From Cinclus cinclus (lineage: Eukaryota; Chordata; Aves; Passeriformes; Cinclidae): a stretch of 64,000 nt of DNA. Position 1 is the stretch's first letter. The number at the start of each line of letters is the position of its first letter. The stretch covers positions 1,039,979 through 1,103,978 of the forward strand of contig NC_085055.1 in the NCBI RefSeq assembly GCF_963662255.1, in the 5' to 3' direction. This document shows positions 36,001-48,969 of this stretch, one piece after another. The notes beneath the pieces are model-generated. The model was not told the origin of the DNA. It ran no database searches and was given only the letters and a program-made list of their open reading frames with translations. The position numbers were made by a program, and so were the translations under genes.

Positions 36001-39000
36001 CTGGCTCACTGGTGCCAGGGGTTGGCTATAAGCATTCAATTGTCTAAAAAGGCAGGAATTCAGGGGTTCAAGGTTACCTCTGCCCGTTCCTCCTAGAGAG
36101 GGGTCAGTTATTGAAGAGAGAGGCAAACAAAGGTGCAAAATGCTTCATGGTAAATGCAGATAACACTCATGACCTCCCCTGGATTTCCAGCATGATGGAA
36201 ATCTGGTGTGTTCTGAGTCCCCCACTCTTCCCTCATCCCTCTCCTCTGGAGAGTCCAGCCAAGTCCTGTTCAGGATTCCTGTGCAGGTGTCTCTGTAGTT
36301 CTCAGCTCTCTGCTAAGCACCACCAGCTCTCTCCTACCTGCAGGACAAGTTCAGTGCCCAGGAAGGGCTGCTCTGCAGGGATCCCTGTGCAGGGCAGAGC
36401 AGGGGTCAGGAACATGTCCAGCATCACACCTACAACACAGCTGGGATGGACAGCCCTTCCCCAGGCACCCCCTGAGGAAGGGGAATTCATTACTGCTTCT
36501 CCAAAATGGGAGCAGTCTTACAATAAAACTCAGGGCTGTGTAACACTTTATTATGCCATGCACAGTTCAGCCTATCACAACATTTTGAGAAATGAGAATA
36601 AACCATGAGCTTTACCTTCTTTGTCTGGCTTTGCTATAAAGAAAATCTTTTTGGGATAAGATCCAATTTGCTGTGAAAAGAAATATGGCTGTGTAAAATA
36701 TTTATTGAAAAAAGGAAATCTCTTATACAATGACTTTGTAGGCTGCACAGCTGTTCCTGTAAGAATCCTATCTGGCTTGGTTCTGCTAATTATATCTATC
36801 CATCTGATCTCATGGAAATAATTTCCAGCAGGAATCATGTATTCCTGACAAGACCATCTGACCTTCAGGGATTGGGATCCTTCCAGGCCCAGTTGCCACA
36901 AGGGCAGGGAGTCATTGCTGCTCACACCAGTTTGGGTAACTGCTCCCCCAGTGAGTGCTGTCCTGCACGTCCAAAGCTGGACTTAAAGCAGATAAAAGCT
37001 GTAACTGCAGCAAGGAATAGAGTAACAATATAGACATTATTTTAAACAACACATCTTCTGTTGGGAACTGAGGAATGAACTGAAGACAACAATTCTACAA
37101 TAGACTCAGTCCAACAGCCAAAAAAAAAGCAGAGGGACACTTTCAAAATATAAACACAAGGAGATGACACAAGGCTTAAGAAAATACTCAGAATGATCTG
37201 TGGCAAAACACATCTACTGCTCTGCTGCTGAAGAATAATACACAAGAACAACAATTCCCTCATCTCTATTTGTGTTCCCAATTACGTGATCTCAGTTAAT
37301 GTTTTCCTCTCTCTGTTTGTGCTGGGACACTGAGATACTCAATATCCACTTGGATGGGCAGTTGGGCTCAGAATGAGATTCCTTTTCAGCCTCCAGCTCA
37401 CTGAGGTGCTCAGACAGATTGGTCTCATGGCAACCTTTGGGGCAGACTCTGGGACTTCATTCCCGTTTACTGCTCAAAGATGGGAATCACTGCAAATGCT
37501 TTAAATGTCTGCAGTGCTTTAAGGGAATTAGGGTCAAAATTAGGAGGAGGAAGAGGGTCGGGCAGCAGGGCTGCAAGGCTTTCTGTGACAGAAGTGATTT
37601 TAAGGGGGAAATCCTTTTAGTGCTTGGTGTTTGGGCAGGAACTGTCAGAACCTCACTGACCTGCCCCCACTTTGCAAAGCAAATTGGCCACTTTTAATGT
37701 TAAAAACCCAGTATGTTTAGAGCACATCCCAATCTTCACTGCCTCATTAGCCAGAGATCAAATTCTGGAATGTCACATTTCTGTCTTTGCTACTGTACTT
37801 GTAACCTCTGGGAATCTGCACCCACATGCAGGAGGCTGGCAAAGAAACCCTTTGTTTTACAAATTCTATATGAATCCTATAAATAACTGCAGCCTACACT
37901 GCTTTAGAGGAGATTACAAGGACAGACCAACTCATCTTCACAAAGGGAATGTTCCAAGTAATCACATCTTTATAATACTGGTATTAATTTTTAAATCACA
38001 TTTCTTTCAACTGATCTTTTTCCTTTAAGGAAAAACCCTGATTTATTAGCAAATCAAAAGCCAAGTTTATATGCCTTGAATTATTTTATGACTTTCTCAT
38101 ACTCTCTTGTGACCTGCAGACCAACATATGAGAATATCAGATTATTGCATTCATGAAATAGGTTTATGTGTGGAAAATTTGTCTAATGAAATGCATTTTA
38201 TTAGTCACACCAATCTTAGCATTTGAAAGCTCCCTTACAAATCGCTAGACATTAGTTCTACTCACGTTTACATCATGAAAATAAAGGCTGATTTATCTGA
38301 TAACTATGCAACCGAAGACCTGAAAAAATCCATGTATTAAGCTGCTAAATAATTAATCCCACATGCTGCTTCCTAGGGCTCTGGGTCTACACATCATTTC
38401 CACTGGCAGAGAGAAGCATCACTCAGCTGAATGCTGAGATACCTTGAAAACCAGCTGCAGATATGATGGGGAAACAGCAGCATGGTGTAGAGATCTCCAT
38501 GAGCTGTGCCATTCCTGGATCAGTCCCCACCGGCATTTTAAAAACCAAGCCACACCCAGGTGCAGGGACCCCCACGGTGTCCCAGCAGCTCCTGTGAGTG
38601 CCAGGGAGCTCCAGATTCACCCCGGAATGCCAGCTGGATCCCTGGATCTCGGTGCCAGACTGGCACTGTGCTCCTGGAGGGGCTACCTCACCTCCACTCA
38701 TCCTGCAGGCAACCAGCCAGGTCATCTTCTCTTTCCTTTTCCAGGTGATTCAGGCATCAGCTTCTCTGATTCCATATCCCCATGGAGATGTTCCCTCCTT
38801 TAGCAGTCCATCTACCTGAAGGAGAGCATGAGAGGGATCCTTGTCCTTGCTTTTCCTATAGCTTATATATTTATTTAAATGAATCCTCTGTGCTGGGAAA
38901 AATGCACTTTTAAATTTACCATGGTAAATCAGTTAATTCAAAAAAGCTCTGCAAGCCTTGAAAAGCCATGAAGATATTACCAAGTTTCACCTGACCAGAA

Positions 39001-39620
39001 ATAACGTTCTAAAAACCAATAAAAATGGACAACTTCACGCACAAATTAAAAGACAATCTTATTTGTAAGAAGAGAGCAGTTTTGGGAGGAAGATGACTGC
39101 AACCACCGAGTCCTTAGAGAAGAGGTGTGTGAAGAACAGCAGCTCCAAACCGGCGCTGCAGTTCCCTCTTGTGACAGCCAGAGCAAATTCCTGTTTGCAG
39201 GGAAGCAGGAGGTTCAGTTTTCAGAGCCCCGGCAGTCAGCGCACACTAAGAGGTGTGGGCTGGGCATTCTAAACAAACTAAACCTGCTGGGTTTGAACCG
39301 TTCCTCAGGAAAGATGTGCTCAAAGGAGTTTCCCCACGCTGGGGTGCCTTTGCCCCTGTTCACATGAACCCCGCAGCAGTTGCAGAATGAACAGCTGAGC
39401 CCCCTTCCCCAGCCCGAGGTCCCTCGGAGGATGCTGCGAGGTGGCAGGCAGGGGCAGCCTGGCCACGTTCAGACACCTGAGCGGGCGGGAGCAGTAGTTA
39501 CATATTTACAGGCACAAAGAGAGACCCCGCTGTTTGTTTGCCGTGAATTGTCGCTCTGGCTCCTGGCACTCTCTGGGTACCCCCGCGCTGTCCCCAGCTC
39601 GGGCTGTGCCCCCCGCAGCA
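36001..39620. other. Intergenic region, 3.6 kb
   Basis: Upstream of DWORF. No exon or RNA gene recognised. The part at 37980-38400 is AT-rich, free of repeats, and contains homeobox-like TAATTAAT, so it could be a conserved non-coding element, but this cannot be judged without alignment. A 165-codon frame at 36111-36608 (+) resembles nothing known. Confidence 0.45.
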
Positions 39621-39629
39621 CCCCGGGTA

Positions 39630-40690
39630 CCGCAGCACACGGGAGCGGTGGGGTTTGTCCCCGCAGCACACGGGAGCGGTGGTGGGGTTTGTCCCCGCAG
39701 CACTCGGGAGCGGTGGGGTTTGTCCCTGCCCAGCACTCGGGAGCGGTGGGGTTTGTCCCTGCCCAGCACTCGGGAGCGGTGGGGTTTGTCACCGCAGCAC
39801 TCGGGAGCGGTGGGGTTTGTCCCTGCCCAGCACACGGGAGCGGTGGGGTTTGTCCCCGCAGCACACGGGAGCGGTGGGGTTTGTCCCCGCAGTACACGGG
39901 AGCGGTGGGGTTTGTCCCCGCGGCACTCGGGAGCGGTGGGGTTTGTCCCCGCAGCACACGGGAGCGGTGGGGTTTGTCCCCGCAGTACACGGGAGCGGTG
40001 GGGTTTGTCCCCGCAGCACTCGGGAGCGGTGGGGTTTGTCACCGCAGCACTCGGGAGCGGTGGGGTTTGTCCCCGCGGCACACGGGAGCGGTGGGGTTTG
40101 TCCCTGCCCAGCACTCGGGAGCGGTGGGGTTTGTCCCTGCCCAGCACTCGGGAGCGGTGGGGTTTGTCCCCGCAGCACTCGGGAGCGGTGGGGTTTGTCC
40201 CCGCGGCACTCGGGAGCGGTGGGGTTTGTCCCCGCAGTACACGGGAGCGGTGGGGTTTGTCCCCGCAGTACACGGGAGCGGTGGGGTTTGTCACTGCAGC
40301 ACACGGGAGCGGTGGGGTTTGTCACTGCAGCACACGGGAGCGGTGGGGTTTGTCCCCGCAGCACTCGGGAGCGGTGGGGTTTGTCCCTGCCCAGCACACG
40401 GGAGCGGTGGGGTTTGTCCCTGCAGCACACGGGAGCGGTGGGGTTTGTCACCGCAGCACTCGGGAGCGGTGGGGTTTGTCACCGCAGTACACGGGAGCGG
40501 TGGGGTTTGTCACCGCAGCACTCGGGAGCGGTGGGGTTTGTCACCGCAGTACACGGGAGCGGTGGGGTTTGTCCCCGCAGTACACGGGAGCGGTGGGGTT
40601 TGTCCCCGCAGTACACGGGAGCGGTGGGGTTTGTCCCCGCAGTACACGGGAGCGGTGGGGTTTGTCCCTGCCCAGCACACGGCCACTTGC
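39630..40690. repeat. 31-bp minisatellite, about 33 copies
   Basis: Units with the core GGGAGCGGTGGGGTTTGTC followed by CCCGCAG, ACCGCAG, ACTGCAG or CCTGCCCAG and then CAC or TAC. Most units are 31 bp, and those with CCTGCCCAG are 34 bp. The units lack stop codons in any phase and 31 is not a multiple of three, so several frames on both strands remain open for hundreds of codons. Confidence 0.96.
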
Positions 40691-42759
40691 TGGGGTCCCA
40701 GCGGCTCGCACAGCTCCTCCAGGACCTGAGCGGGGGCATCGCTGCTGGAGCCTCTGCTGCTCCAGGCAGGGCTGCTGCCAGCAGATGGCAATCCCTGCCC
40801 GCAGTGCCGCTGTGCCATGGTTTGGGGAAAAGTCTTCTGAACTTCTGGTTAAAAACACTGAAAAATAATGAAGAATTTCTAGAATTAATTACATTACATA
40901 ATGTTTACATAGGAGAAATATTATTTTGTCTTGGATTCCGATGCAAACCCCTCCTCTTGGGATAGAGAACCTACAGAAAACAGTGAGGTAGCTCTCTCTC
41001 CCCTTTCCCTCAGCCACCTCAATGAGACCTCAGAGCCAGCAGGAAATTATTTAAAATTACCACCACTAGGAAGGGAGCTCCTCCTGAACAGCCCTGCCCT
41101 GGAAAACATTTCTATGATCCACATTTCCCATCTCTCCAGCCCCTTCTCTTGTTTTAGGGAGCAAAGAACAATGCCTGAACTCACCTGTCCTTCCTCAAAA
41201 ATCAGTGAGTTCTGCAATGCTCCTCAAATGACAAAAGCAGTCACAAGTGACATTTCCCCAAATTGGTGTTATATTTGGAAGACTAATGGGTTTATAAAAT
41301 CCCCCTTCAAAACATAAAAAGGCCAATGGTCCCTTTTCCAGGCCCTTCCCTGCACACATAAACTTACCACCTTAATTATTCCACTTTCAAGTTAATTGCT
41401 GCAAAAATGCAGAAATTCTCAGCCCAGTAAAAGGCTTTCCTCGGAGTCAGTATATTCTGGGTTCATTCAAATTAATCAGAAATAAGGTATCTTTAAACCT
41501 CATCAAGGGCATGTTATCTTTTGTAAGGTCTTAAGAGCTTTACAATCATGCTGCCAGTAAAAGGACAGGCAGAAAAGCCTGAAGACTTGGGGGGCGGGGG
41601 GGGGAGAAGATAGTTTTGAAGATTTTTATAGGGCTATAATCTCTAAAAATAGTCTTTTGATAAGTTATCTTGAAGTTTGGATTTAAAGCACAAATGGAGG
41701 AAAACCACCCTCCTGGGGGTGTGATAATCTCTGCTGGATCATTTTATCAGCAGACAGCAAGATCTTCATGTTTTCTAGAGGCATGTCAGAATTGTTTCAT
41801 GGATTTTTACCTGAGCACAGCCTTTGTTACTTCAACAGGTGCTGTGAACTGCCATCGAGTTTTCTAGGCTACAAAAATTCCCAAAAGTACTGAAGTCAAA
41901 ATATTCCATGTGTTACATAAACAGTTATCATCATCATCATCAACCAGCAGCAATAGTTTAGAATATACAAAAAACCCCCAAAACCCATAAAAATCACATA
42001 TTTCTCCTCTCCAGAGAAACTGATACAAATATATTCCATGAATATTACTATTATTATTATCTGGTACATTCCTTCATGCAAATTGAGGATTCTAAAACCC
42101 CAAGGCTGATTTTTGTATGAGCAGACACATGGAAAGAAAAGTAAAGTAACAGTTTAATTTTCAACTAGTTTGGGATTTTTCAGACATTCCCTAAGTGACT
42201 TTTTTTCACTGGGAGTTATTTTTGAACAAGCAACATAAAGTTTGAATGTTGTCAAATGCCAAAGGATATTTTCTCCTAAATGAATGCTAATTAAATTAGT
42301 AGCAAAGGTAATTACATTGACCTTAAATTCTGGATATATTAAGTGACATTCAAATGGAGACAATTAATATTTGTGTCTTTCTGTAGTGATACATTAGCCA
42401 TATTTTTAATGGTGTACAGTTATTAAATTAAGGATCTATAATGTACTGACCATGCCCTTGATGTCTGTTTGTGCAGCTCCTGGAGGGACTGACGGTGACA
42501 CTGCAGTGCCAGGTGCCCTCATCCCACAGGTGACACGGGACAGGTTTGCAGGTCACTGCAGGGCTCCCTGCCAGGGCTCTGTCCCTCTAAAATAAGCTCA
42601 GGTGAGTTAAAGCTGATCCCAGAGAACTTCATTTAAAACAGTGCCCTTCACACAGCTTAAAGGAACCTTTAGGTCATCCCCTCTGTGACTCCTTCCAGGA
42701 GTCAGGAAGTGGCACAAGGACGCCACCCTTGTCCTTCCAACAGCTCCACAGAGCAGGAC
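40691..42759. other. Intergenic region, AT-rich
   Basis: No gene recognised. Contains a G-run (GGGGGGCGGGGGGGGG) at about 41589-41604, short ATC and ATT runs at 41931-41942 and 42050-42061, and otherwise unique-looking sequence. Confidence 0.5.
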
Positions 42760-42870
42760 TTGGGAAAGGACACCAGGAGCTGGAGGGACAGGGCACAGGG
42801 AATGGCTTCCCACTGCCACAGACAGGGTTAGATGGGATACTGGGAAGGAGTTGTTCCCTGTTCTCCTCGG
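42760..42870 (+). mobile_element. CR1 LINE internal fragment
   Basis: About 110 bp resembling the 3' part of avian CR1 as I recall it: GACAGGGCACAGGGAATGGC, TTCCCACTGCCA, CAGGGTTAGATGGGATACTG and GGAAGGAGTTGTTCCCTG. Truncated at both ends, same strand as MME, in intergenic DNA. Boundaries are approximate. Confidence 0.75.
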
Positions 42871-44540
42871 GGGAAGAACAAGGGCAGCACAAAGCTCAAC
42901 ATTCAGACTTAGTCCAACCATGTCCCAACCTCCACCGTGCCAACGCTGACGGCAATGGCAGCATTAAAACCCAGCTGAAGATTGACAACAGCCTTCAAAG
43001 GTCATTCTTCGGCCTTTGTCCCGTGCCTGACCACTGTCCCCTGCCGGCGAGAGCGAGAGGGGGGTTTGCGACAGCAGCTCCTCCCAAAGCTGCCCCGTGC
43101 CCTCATGTGGAAACAATTCCCAGCCTCTCTGGCAGGGCTGCATTTCGGGCAGCAGCAGCTGAGCAGTGCTGGGCCCTTCCCTCACTGTCAGGGCACCTGG
43201 GGCTCTGCTGGGGACTGAAGACCCTCAGTGTGCCCAGTTCCACCTTTGCTGATGTACTGTCTATTTTTAGTTGATTTATTTCCAGTTTGCTGTTTGCACT
43301 ACACTTACTGCTGCAAGATCACTGGAGTGCATTTCCCAGTGCAGTGCTCACCCCTGTCCCCCAGGCACTCCAGAAGCATGAAGTTAGGCATATATAATAA
43401 ATTATATGTTATATATTATATATAGGAGTCACTAAGCAAAGTCACAGCTTTGGTCCCTGTGTGCTCTGCCCCAAGTCTGACACTGGAATGATAACATAAA
43501 AAAACCTGCACAACTGAGATATTTCAAAGCATTATCCTCTAGCCTCCCCAAAGTAGCTAAGATGCTTTAAATGTCAATAAATTAATTTTCTCCTACTAAA
43601 ACTGGAAGTTTTGGATGGTTCTGTGCAGGTTGGTCAATAATACTGAAAAAGGAGCTGGTTTTGGAGCTCTTCATGGCTCTAATGAACATTACAGGAGAGC
43701 CTGGGCCTTAAGCCACAACTATTTCTATTCCCTCTGACAAATTATTGATTTCCTTGCTTTTCTGGCTGTGAGGAAGAGCTCTCCCTGCCCATCCAGGTAT
43801 ACCACCAAGCTCATCCCAACATTATCTCACCACAGCAATGTCCACCCACAAGACAGCACTCAATCCCAGCTCCCAGACATAGGGAAGCCAATGATCCCAT
43901 CATTTAAACAGTCTCATCTTTAAATGCTGCACCTGGAAATGCATTTTAAAATTTGGCATGAGACAATATTAACAAATTCCCAGTATTGCACTTATCCCTT
44001 ATTTTAAAAGCTTAAGATATATCCCTTTCTCCTTGTATAAACCAATTCAAGTTATATAATGTATGTGGATTTACTTTGCCCTAGTTCCAGCTGGCAATAT
44101 ATTGCTAAGCCAAGTCTGTACAATTGCAATTTGGCAGAAAACAGGTCAGGGTTTTATTACACATCAGAACTCTCAAACTGTTCTGAATGTTTCAGATTAA
44201 AAAGGCAAATAGAAAGTAATCCTTGTGTCAGAATGATCCTATTCCATTCCCTTGCTCATAAATTTATATTTAGGATACTTTTTACTGGTTCTTTTGCTGC
44301 TTCTCCACATCTGTACGTACAGTTTGCTGTGACACATCATGGGACAGAGCCAGGGTGGGAGTGCATGGCTACAGGAGGAGGGGGACACCTGCACCTGGCC
44401 ACTCCTGCCCTGCCCAGCCATGAGAAGGATCGAGCCCACGTCCACAGGGAAAAGGCAGCTCCAGCTGAAGGAGCAGCAAGGCAAAGAATGGTGGGGAAAG
44501 ACCTTACAGGTGGTGGGCTGAAGGTTTGGTGATCCTGGCT
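42871..44540. other. Intergenic region
   Basis: No exon or RNA gene recognised. An AT dinucleotide-rich patch lies at 43390-43425. Reading frames here resemble nothing known. Confidence 0.5.
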
Positions 44541-44625
44541 GGACACTGGGCTGTGACCCAGGCCATGAGAGGGACACTGGGCTGTGACCAGGACCACGAG
44601 GGGGACACTGGGCTGTGACCCAGGC
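44541..44625. repeat. 31-bp tandem repeat, 2.7 copies
   Basis: Starts of GGACACTGGGCTGTGACC at 44541, 44572 and 44603. A small array of 31-bp units unrelated in sequence to the 39.6-kb array. Confidence 0.85.
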
Positions 44626-47600
44626 ACACTGGTGGCTTCCCAAGCTCACTAACAACAAGGTAATTTCTGGAGCAAAGATCTCCCTGTCAGCGACCTGAGG
44701 GACACTGCAGCCTTTGCAGTGCCCTGTCCTCTGAACCAAAGCACATGGAATGTCACACTGCTGTTCCCTGCAGCTCCAGGGCAGCCTCAGTACCCAGTAA
44801 ATCATGAACCTGCAGCCCTGTCCTTGCCGGGCACAGGGGGTCAGTGCTGCCTGTGAGCTGTGCTCGTGCCTGCTGCTTTGGGCAGACTCCCTTTGCCTTG
44901 TGCCACCACACTGCTCAGCCACCTCCTGGCCTGCCTTAATCCTCTCAGCATTTATATTTTTAGCATAATTACAGCTGTTCACTAATTTGCTGCTAACAGA
45001 TGATTCCAAGTTCATTGAAGGAGATACCAGAACTACAAAGAGCCTCTTTGACTCTCCACTGCCTATTTTAATAAATATTAAGGAGTCTCTAATAAGTCAT
45101 GTTAGTACTGAAATTAAGATGCACATTAGCTCTTTTGGGAAAAATATCTTTGTAACAATTTAGGTCTTGAACTAATTACAGATCTTAAATTATGGGACTG
45201 TCTTCCACCAAACACAACATCCCAATATCAGCATGTCCCCACATAAGCTCCTACTTACTCTGAACTCTGCTTACTCCACCCTTTTACCCCTGTGATGTTG
45301 CACTGTGTGCCTCAATTTCATAAACAGCAGCTGCTCCAGGAAAACAAAACACAGATCATTTCCTTCCTTATTAAATCTCCTTCCCAACTGTCTGCTGCAT
45401 TTTTAAACAGCCTGTTGCTAAATGATCCCTCTACACATTTTGATATTGATACATCCTGAGCCTCAGACTGCTCCCCTGCCACACCTGCACATTGATTTTA
45501 AGGAGAAAAACAGGACTTTTTTTTCCCTCAATACATTGCAAAGATGATAATCTAATCTTAAAGATTAATGAAAGCATGTAAAGCCTGGAATTCAGTCACT
45601 CCTGACTCAGAGCAGTGGAGTGTGTTATGAATGACACCCCAGGGATGGGTACAAGGGTTTTGGGAAGGGAGGGAGACAGGGCTGGGAGAGGACAGAGGCA
45701 GGGACAGGGAGCAGCCCCAGGAAGAGGCTGCAGGAGGAGGGCAGGATGGAGTGGTGAGCACCACTGCTGGCCACTCAGTCTGCTCTGGCTAGCAGAGGAA
45801 TGCTTTGCTCCAAGGACACAACAATACACAAGATTCCACCACTCACTGCTGGTTTTTAGGGTAAGGGAGGTATTTTTTAGCCTGAAGTGAGGCAGAGCTC
45901 CCCAGGGAGAAGAGGAAGGTGGCAGCACCTCTGTGTATCTGCACAATCCCCACCTGAGGCTGTCCACCCAGCCCAAGGCCCAGGCAGCATCCCAAGGTAA
46001 CTCCAGGTTCTGCCATGGCTTCTTGGCTTCAGAGAAAAGCATCCACACCCCCCTTTGCTATTAAAATGCTTGGAAGAGTAAGGGTGGCTCAAGCCTAAAC
46101 AGTTGTCATTTATTAACTTATGTTTTATGGGACCAGCTCCACTGCTGCAAGGAATTAGTCATTAATTTAGTTCTGACATTTCCTCTCCTGTCATTAAATT
46201 CAGTCTTCTGTATAATACAGAGAAAACAATTCCCCCATAGCTACTCAAACTTTATGTATAACAATTCTCTGAACAAGATGCTGATTGTGTGGGCTGGAAT
46301 CTCACAGAACTGCAATGGGACTCAAGATTCCTTCCAGATAACTTTAAAAATCCTATTAAAATGCATCCATATCCATTATTCGTGTCTCCTGACATGTGAC
46401 AACTCATTGCACCACAAATCCATTAATTTTCATTGCCACAAATGCATTTCCCCAGCACGTCTTTGCACACAGGGCTTGATCCTTTCTCCCTCCCTGCTGG
46501 GTACCATTGCTGCCACACACAAGGAACTGTAAACAATCCTGGTACACAACAGCCAGACTTTTGTGATTCAGTAGAACACACTTTGCTGCAGAATCTCCCA
46601 TTTCCTGCTGGCACAGGGAAAGGTGCTGGCATTCCCAGTCTGAAGAGTGAGGCAGTTGCTGGACAAGTTAAGCCAAGGACAAGGAGCAGGAATCCATGGG
46701 CTCTCCTTAAGGGATGGCCTTATTGCTGTTTCACAGAACTATCTGCTCCACATCCAGGAAATCTTCCCTCTTCGATTTACTTCCCTCTGTGGAAGGAAGG
46801 CAGGACTGCTGGAGGTGAGTTCCTGCTGGGAGCTGGCCCAGGGCAGCTCAGCCCCCTCAGGGATGTGCCTGGACACTGAAACCACTGACTCCACAGATCC
46901 CAGCTCTTGAGGGGACTCATCAGCCACAGACAGCAGTGAAACTGAGCTCCTACTGGGAATTACAGAAATAAAACCCCAAACGTTTTTCTCTGCTGCCATA
47001 TCCCAAGATTAAACACACTGCAATGCAATAAAGCAAATGCTGAGGAGATAAACTCTGCTGTCTGAACACGAGTGTAAGGAAATAAGGGCGACAACAAAGT
47101 TGTTGATCATTTAACAAACTAAGGCAGAACCATGTGTACATTTAGCAAAATAATTAGCTGAAGATGCAGGAATGCTAAACAAAGTCAGGCTTCACCACGC
47201 AGATCCATCTGAGCTCCTGCCTTCAAGGACCTGGCACAGGCAATCCTGTCACAGTGGGAACAATTAATCACAGGAAATCAGATGATGGACACTTTTCTAG
47301 CCCTATCCAACTGTTTACAGATTCAAATATATATGACTAATGAGGTATTTTCCATCATATTTTTTCACATCTTCAGTTTCTGTCATTTCCAGGTACAGCT
47401 CCTCTTGCTTTTGTTTTATAGAGAAGGGATCTGCAGTACCTGCTCATTTTCTTCGCATATGCCCTCCATGTTCAGAGCATGGGCTGTGGGAGAGGAGTTT
47501 TTGGGTTACCCTTTGTTTTCAAATGCAGATCCACTCACGTTTATCCCACTGAACTTTAATTTGAAGTGTAATATTCTGCATATGCCACTCTGATTCTTTG

Positions 47601-47880
47601 TTCCAATTTCCTGAAAGCAAAAGGATTTGACAAGGGGCCAGAAGAAGCAGAAATGTCTGAGCGAGTTCCAGTTGCACCTCGAGAGCTCCTGCTTTGCTTT
47701 AGGAAGCTCCTGGTCTCCATGGCTACAGAGGAGTTGAAAAATAATGATCAAATGTTACCTTAAATGCTCCCACCCAGCATGAAAAAATAACCCTGCTCAG
47801 GATGCCCTGCACTGACAGCCCAGTGGAGCGTGACCCCACACCCTGCACATCCTGCACACCCTGCCCCAAGGGCTGCCCCA
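44626..47880. other. Intergenic region, 3.3 kb
   Basis: No gene, RNA or sizeable repeat supported. A 258-codon minus-strand frame (44239-45015) overlaps the tandem repeat and has no recognisable domain. Confidence 0.5.
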
Positions 47881-47884
47881 GGGC

Positions 47885-48899
47885 TGTCCCTGCTGGACAC
47901 TGCCTTGTCCCTGCTGGACGCTGCCCTGTCCCTGCTGGACACTGCCTTGTCCCTGCTGGACACTGCCCTGTCCCTGCTGGACACTGCCTTGTCCCTGCTG
48001 GACACTGCCCTGTCCCTGCTGGACGCTGCCCTGTCCCTGCTGGACACTGCCCTGCCCCTGCTGGACACTGCCTTGTCCCTGCTGGACACTGCCCTGTCCC
48101 TGCTGGACGCTGCCCTGTCCCTGCTGGACACTGCCTTGTCCCTGCTGGACACTGCCCTGTCCCTGCTGGACACTGCTTTACCCCTGCTGGACACTGCCCT
48201 ACCCCTGCTGGACACTGCCTTGTCCCTGCTGGACACTGCTTTACCACTGCTGGACACTGCTTTACCACTGCTGGACACTGCCTTGTCCCTGCTGGACGCT
48301 GCCCTGTCCCTGCTGGACGCTGCCTTGTCCCTGCTGGACGCTGCCCTGTCCCTGCTGGACGCTGCCCTGTCCCTGCTGGACACTGCTTTACCCCTGCTGG
48401 ACACTGCCCTACCCCTGCTGGACACTGCTTTACCACTGCTGGACACTGCTTTACCACTGCTGGACACTGCCCTGTCCCTGCTGGACGCTGCCCTGTCCCT
48501 GCTGGACACTGCTTTACCCCTGCTGGACACTGCCTTGTCCCTGCTGGACACTTCCCTGTCCCTGCTGGACACTGCCCTACCCCTGCTGGACACTGCTTTA
48601 CCCCTGCTGGACACTGCCTTGTCCCTGCTGGACACTGCCCTGTCCCTGCTGGACACTGCTTTACCCCTGCTGGACACTGCCCTGTCCCTGCTGGACGCTG
48701 CCCTGTCCCTGCTGGACGCTGCTTTACCCCTGCTGGACACTGCCCTGTCCCTGCTGGACGCTGCCCTGTCCCTGCTGGACACTGCTTTACCCCTGCTGGA
48801 CACTGCCTTGTCCCTGCTGGACACTTCCCTGTCCCTGCTGGACACTGCCCTACCCCTGCTGGACACTGCTTTACCACTGCTGGACACTGCTTTACTCCC
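47885..48899. repeat. 21-bp minisatellite, about 48 copies
   Basis: Units of 21 bp, CTGGACACTGCC followed by CTGTCCCTG, TTGTCCCTG, CTACCCCTG or TTTACCCCTG-like endings, or with CGC for CAC. The variants are interspersed, suggesting that longer blocks were copied. In each frame it encodes seven-residue repeats (for example LLDTALS), so frames of 360-460 codons are artefacts of the array. Confidence 0.96.
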
Positions 48900-48927
48900 C
48901 TTGGGCTGAACCCCAGAGGTGCCCAGC

Positions 48928-48969
48928 AGCCCAGCCCAGCCCAGCCCAGCCCAGCCCAGCCCAGCCCAG
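48928..48969. repeat. (CCCAG)n microsatellite
   Basis: About eight CCCAG pentamers, 30 bp beyond the 21-bp array. Confidence 0.9.

Noticed and set aside
39380..40965. Overlapping frames of 436-449 codons on the plus strand and up to 262 on the minus strand
   Set aside because: All come from the stop-free 31-bp repeat. Repeats in every frame are expected and there is no non-repetitive domain.
44239..45015. 258-codon minus-strand frame
   Set aside because: No recognisable domain, biased composition, and it runs through a small tandem repeat.
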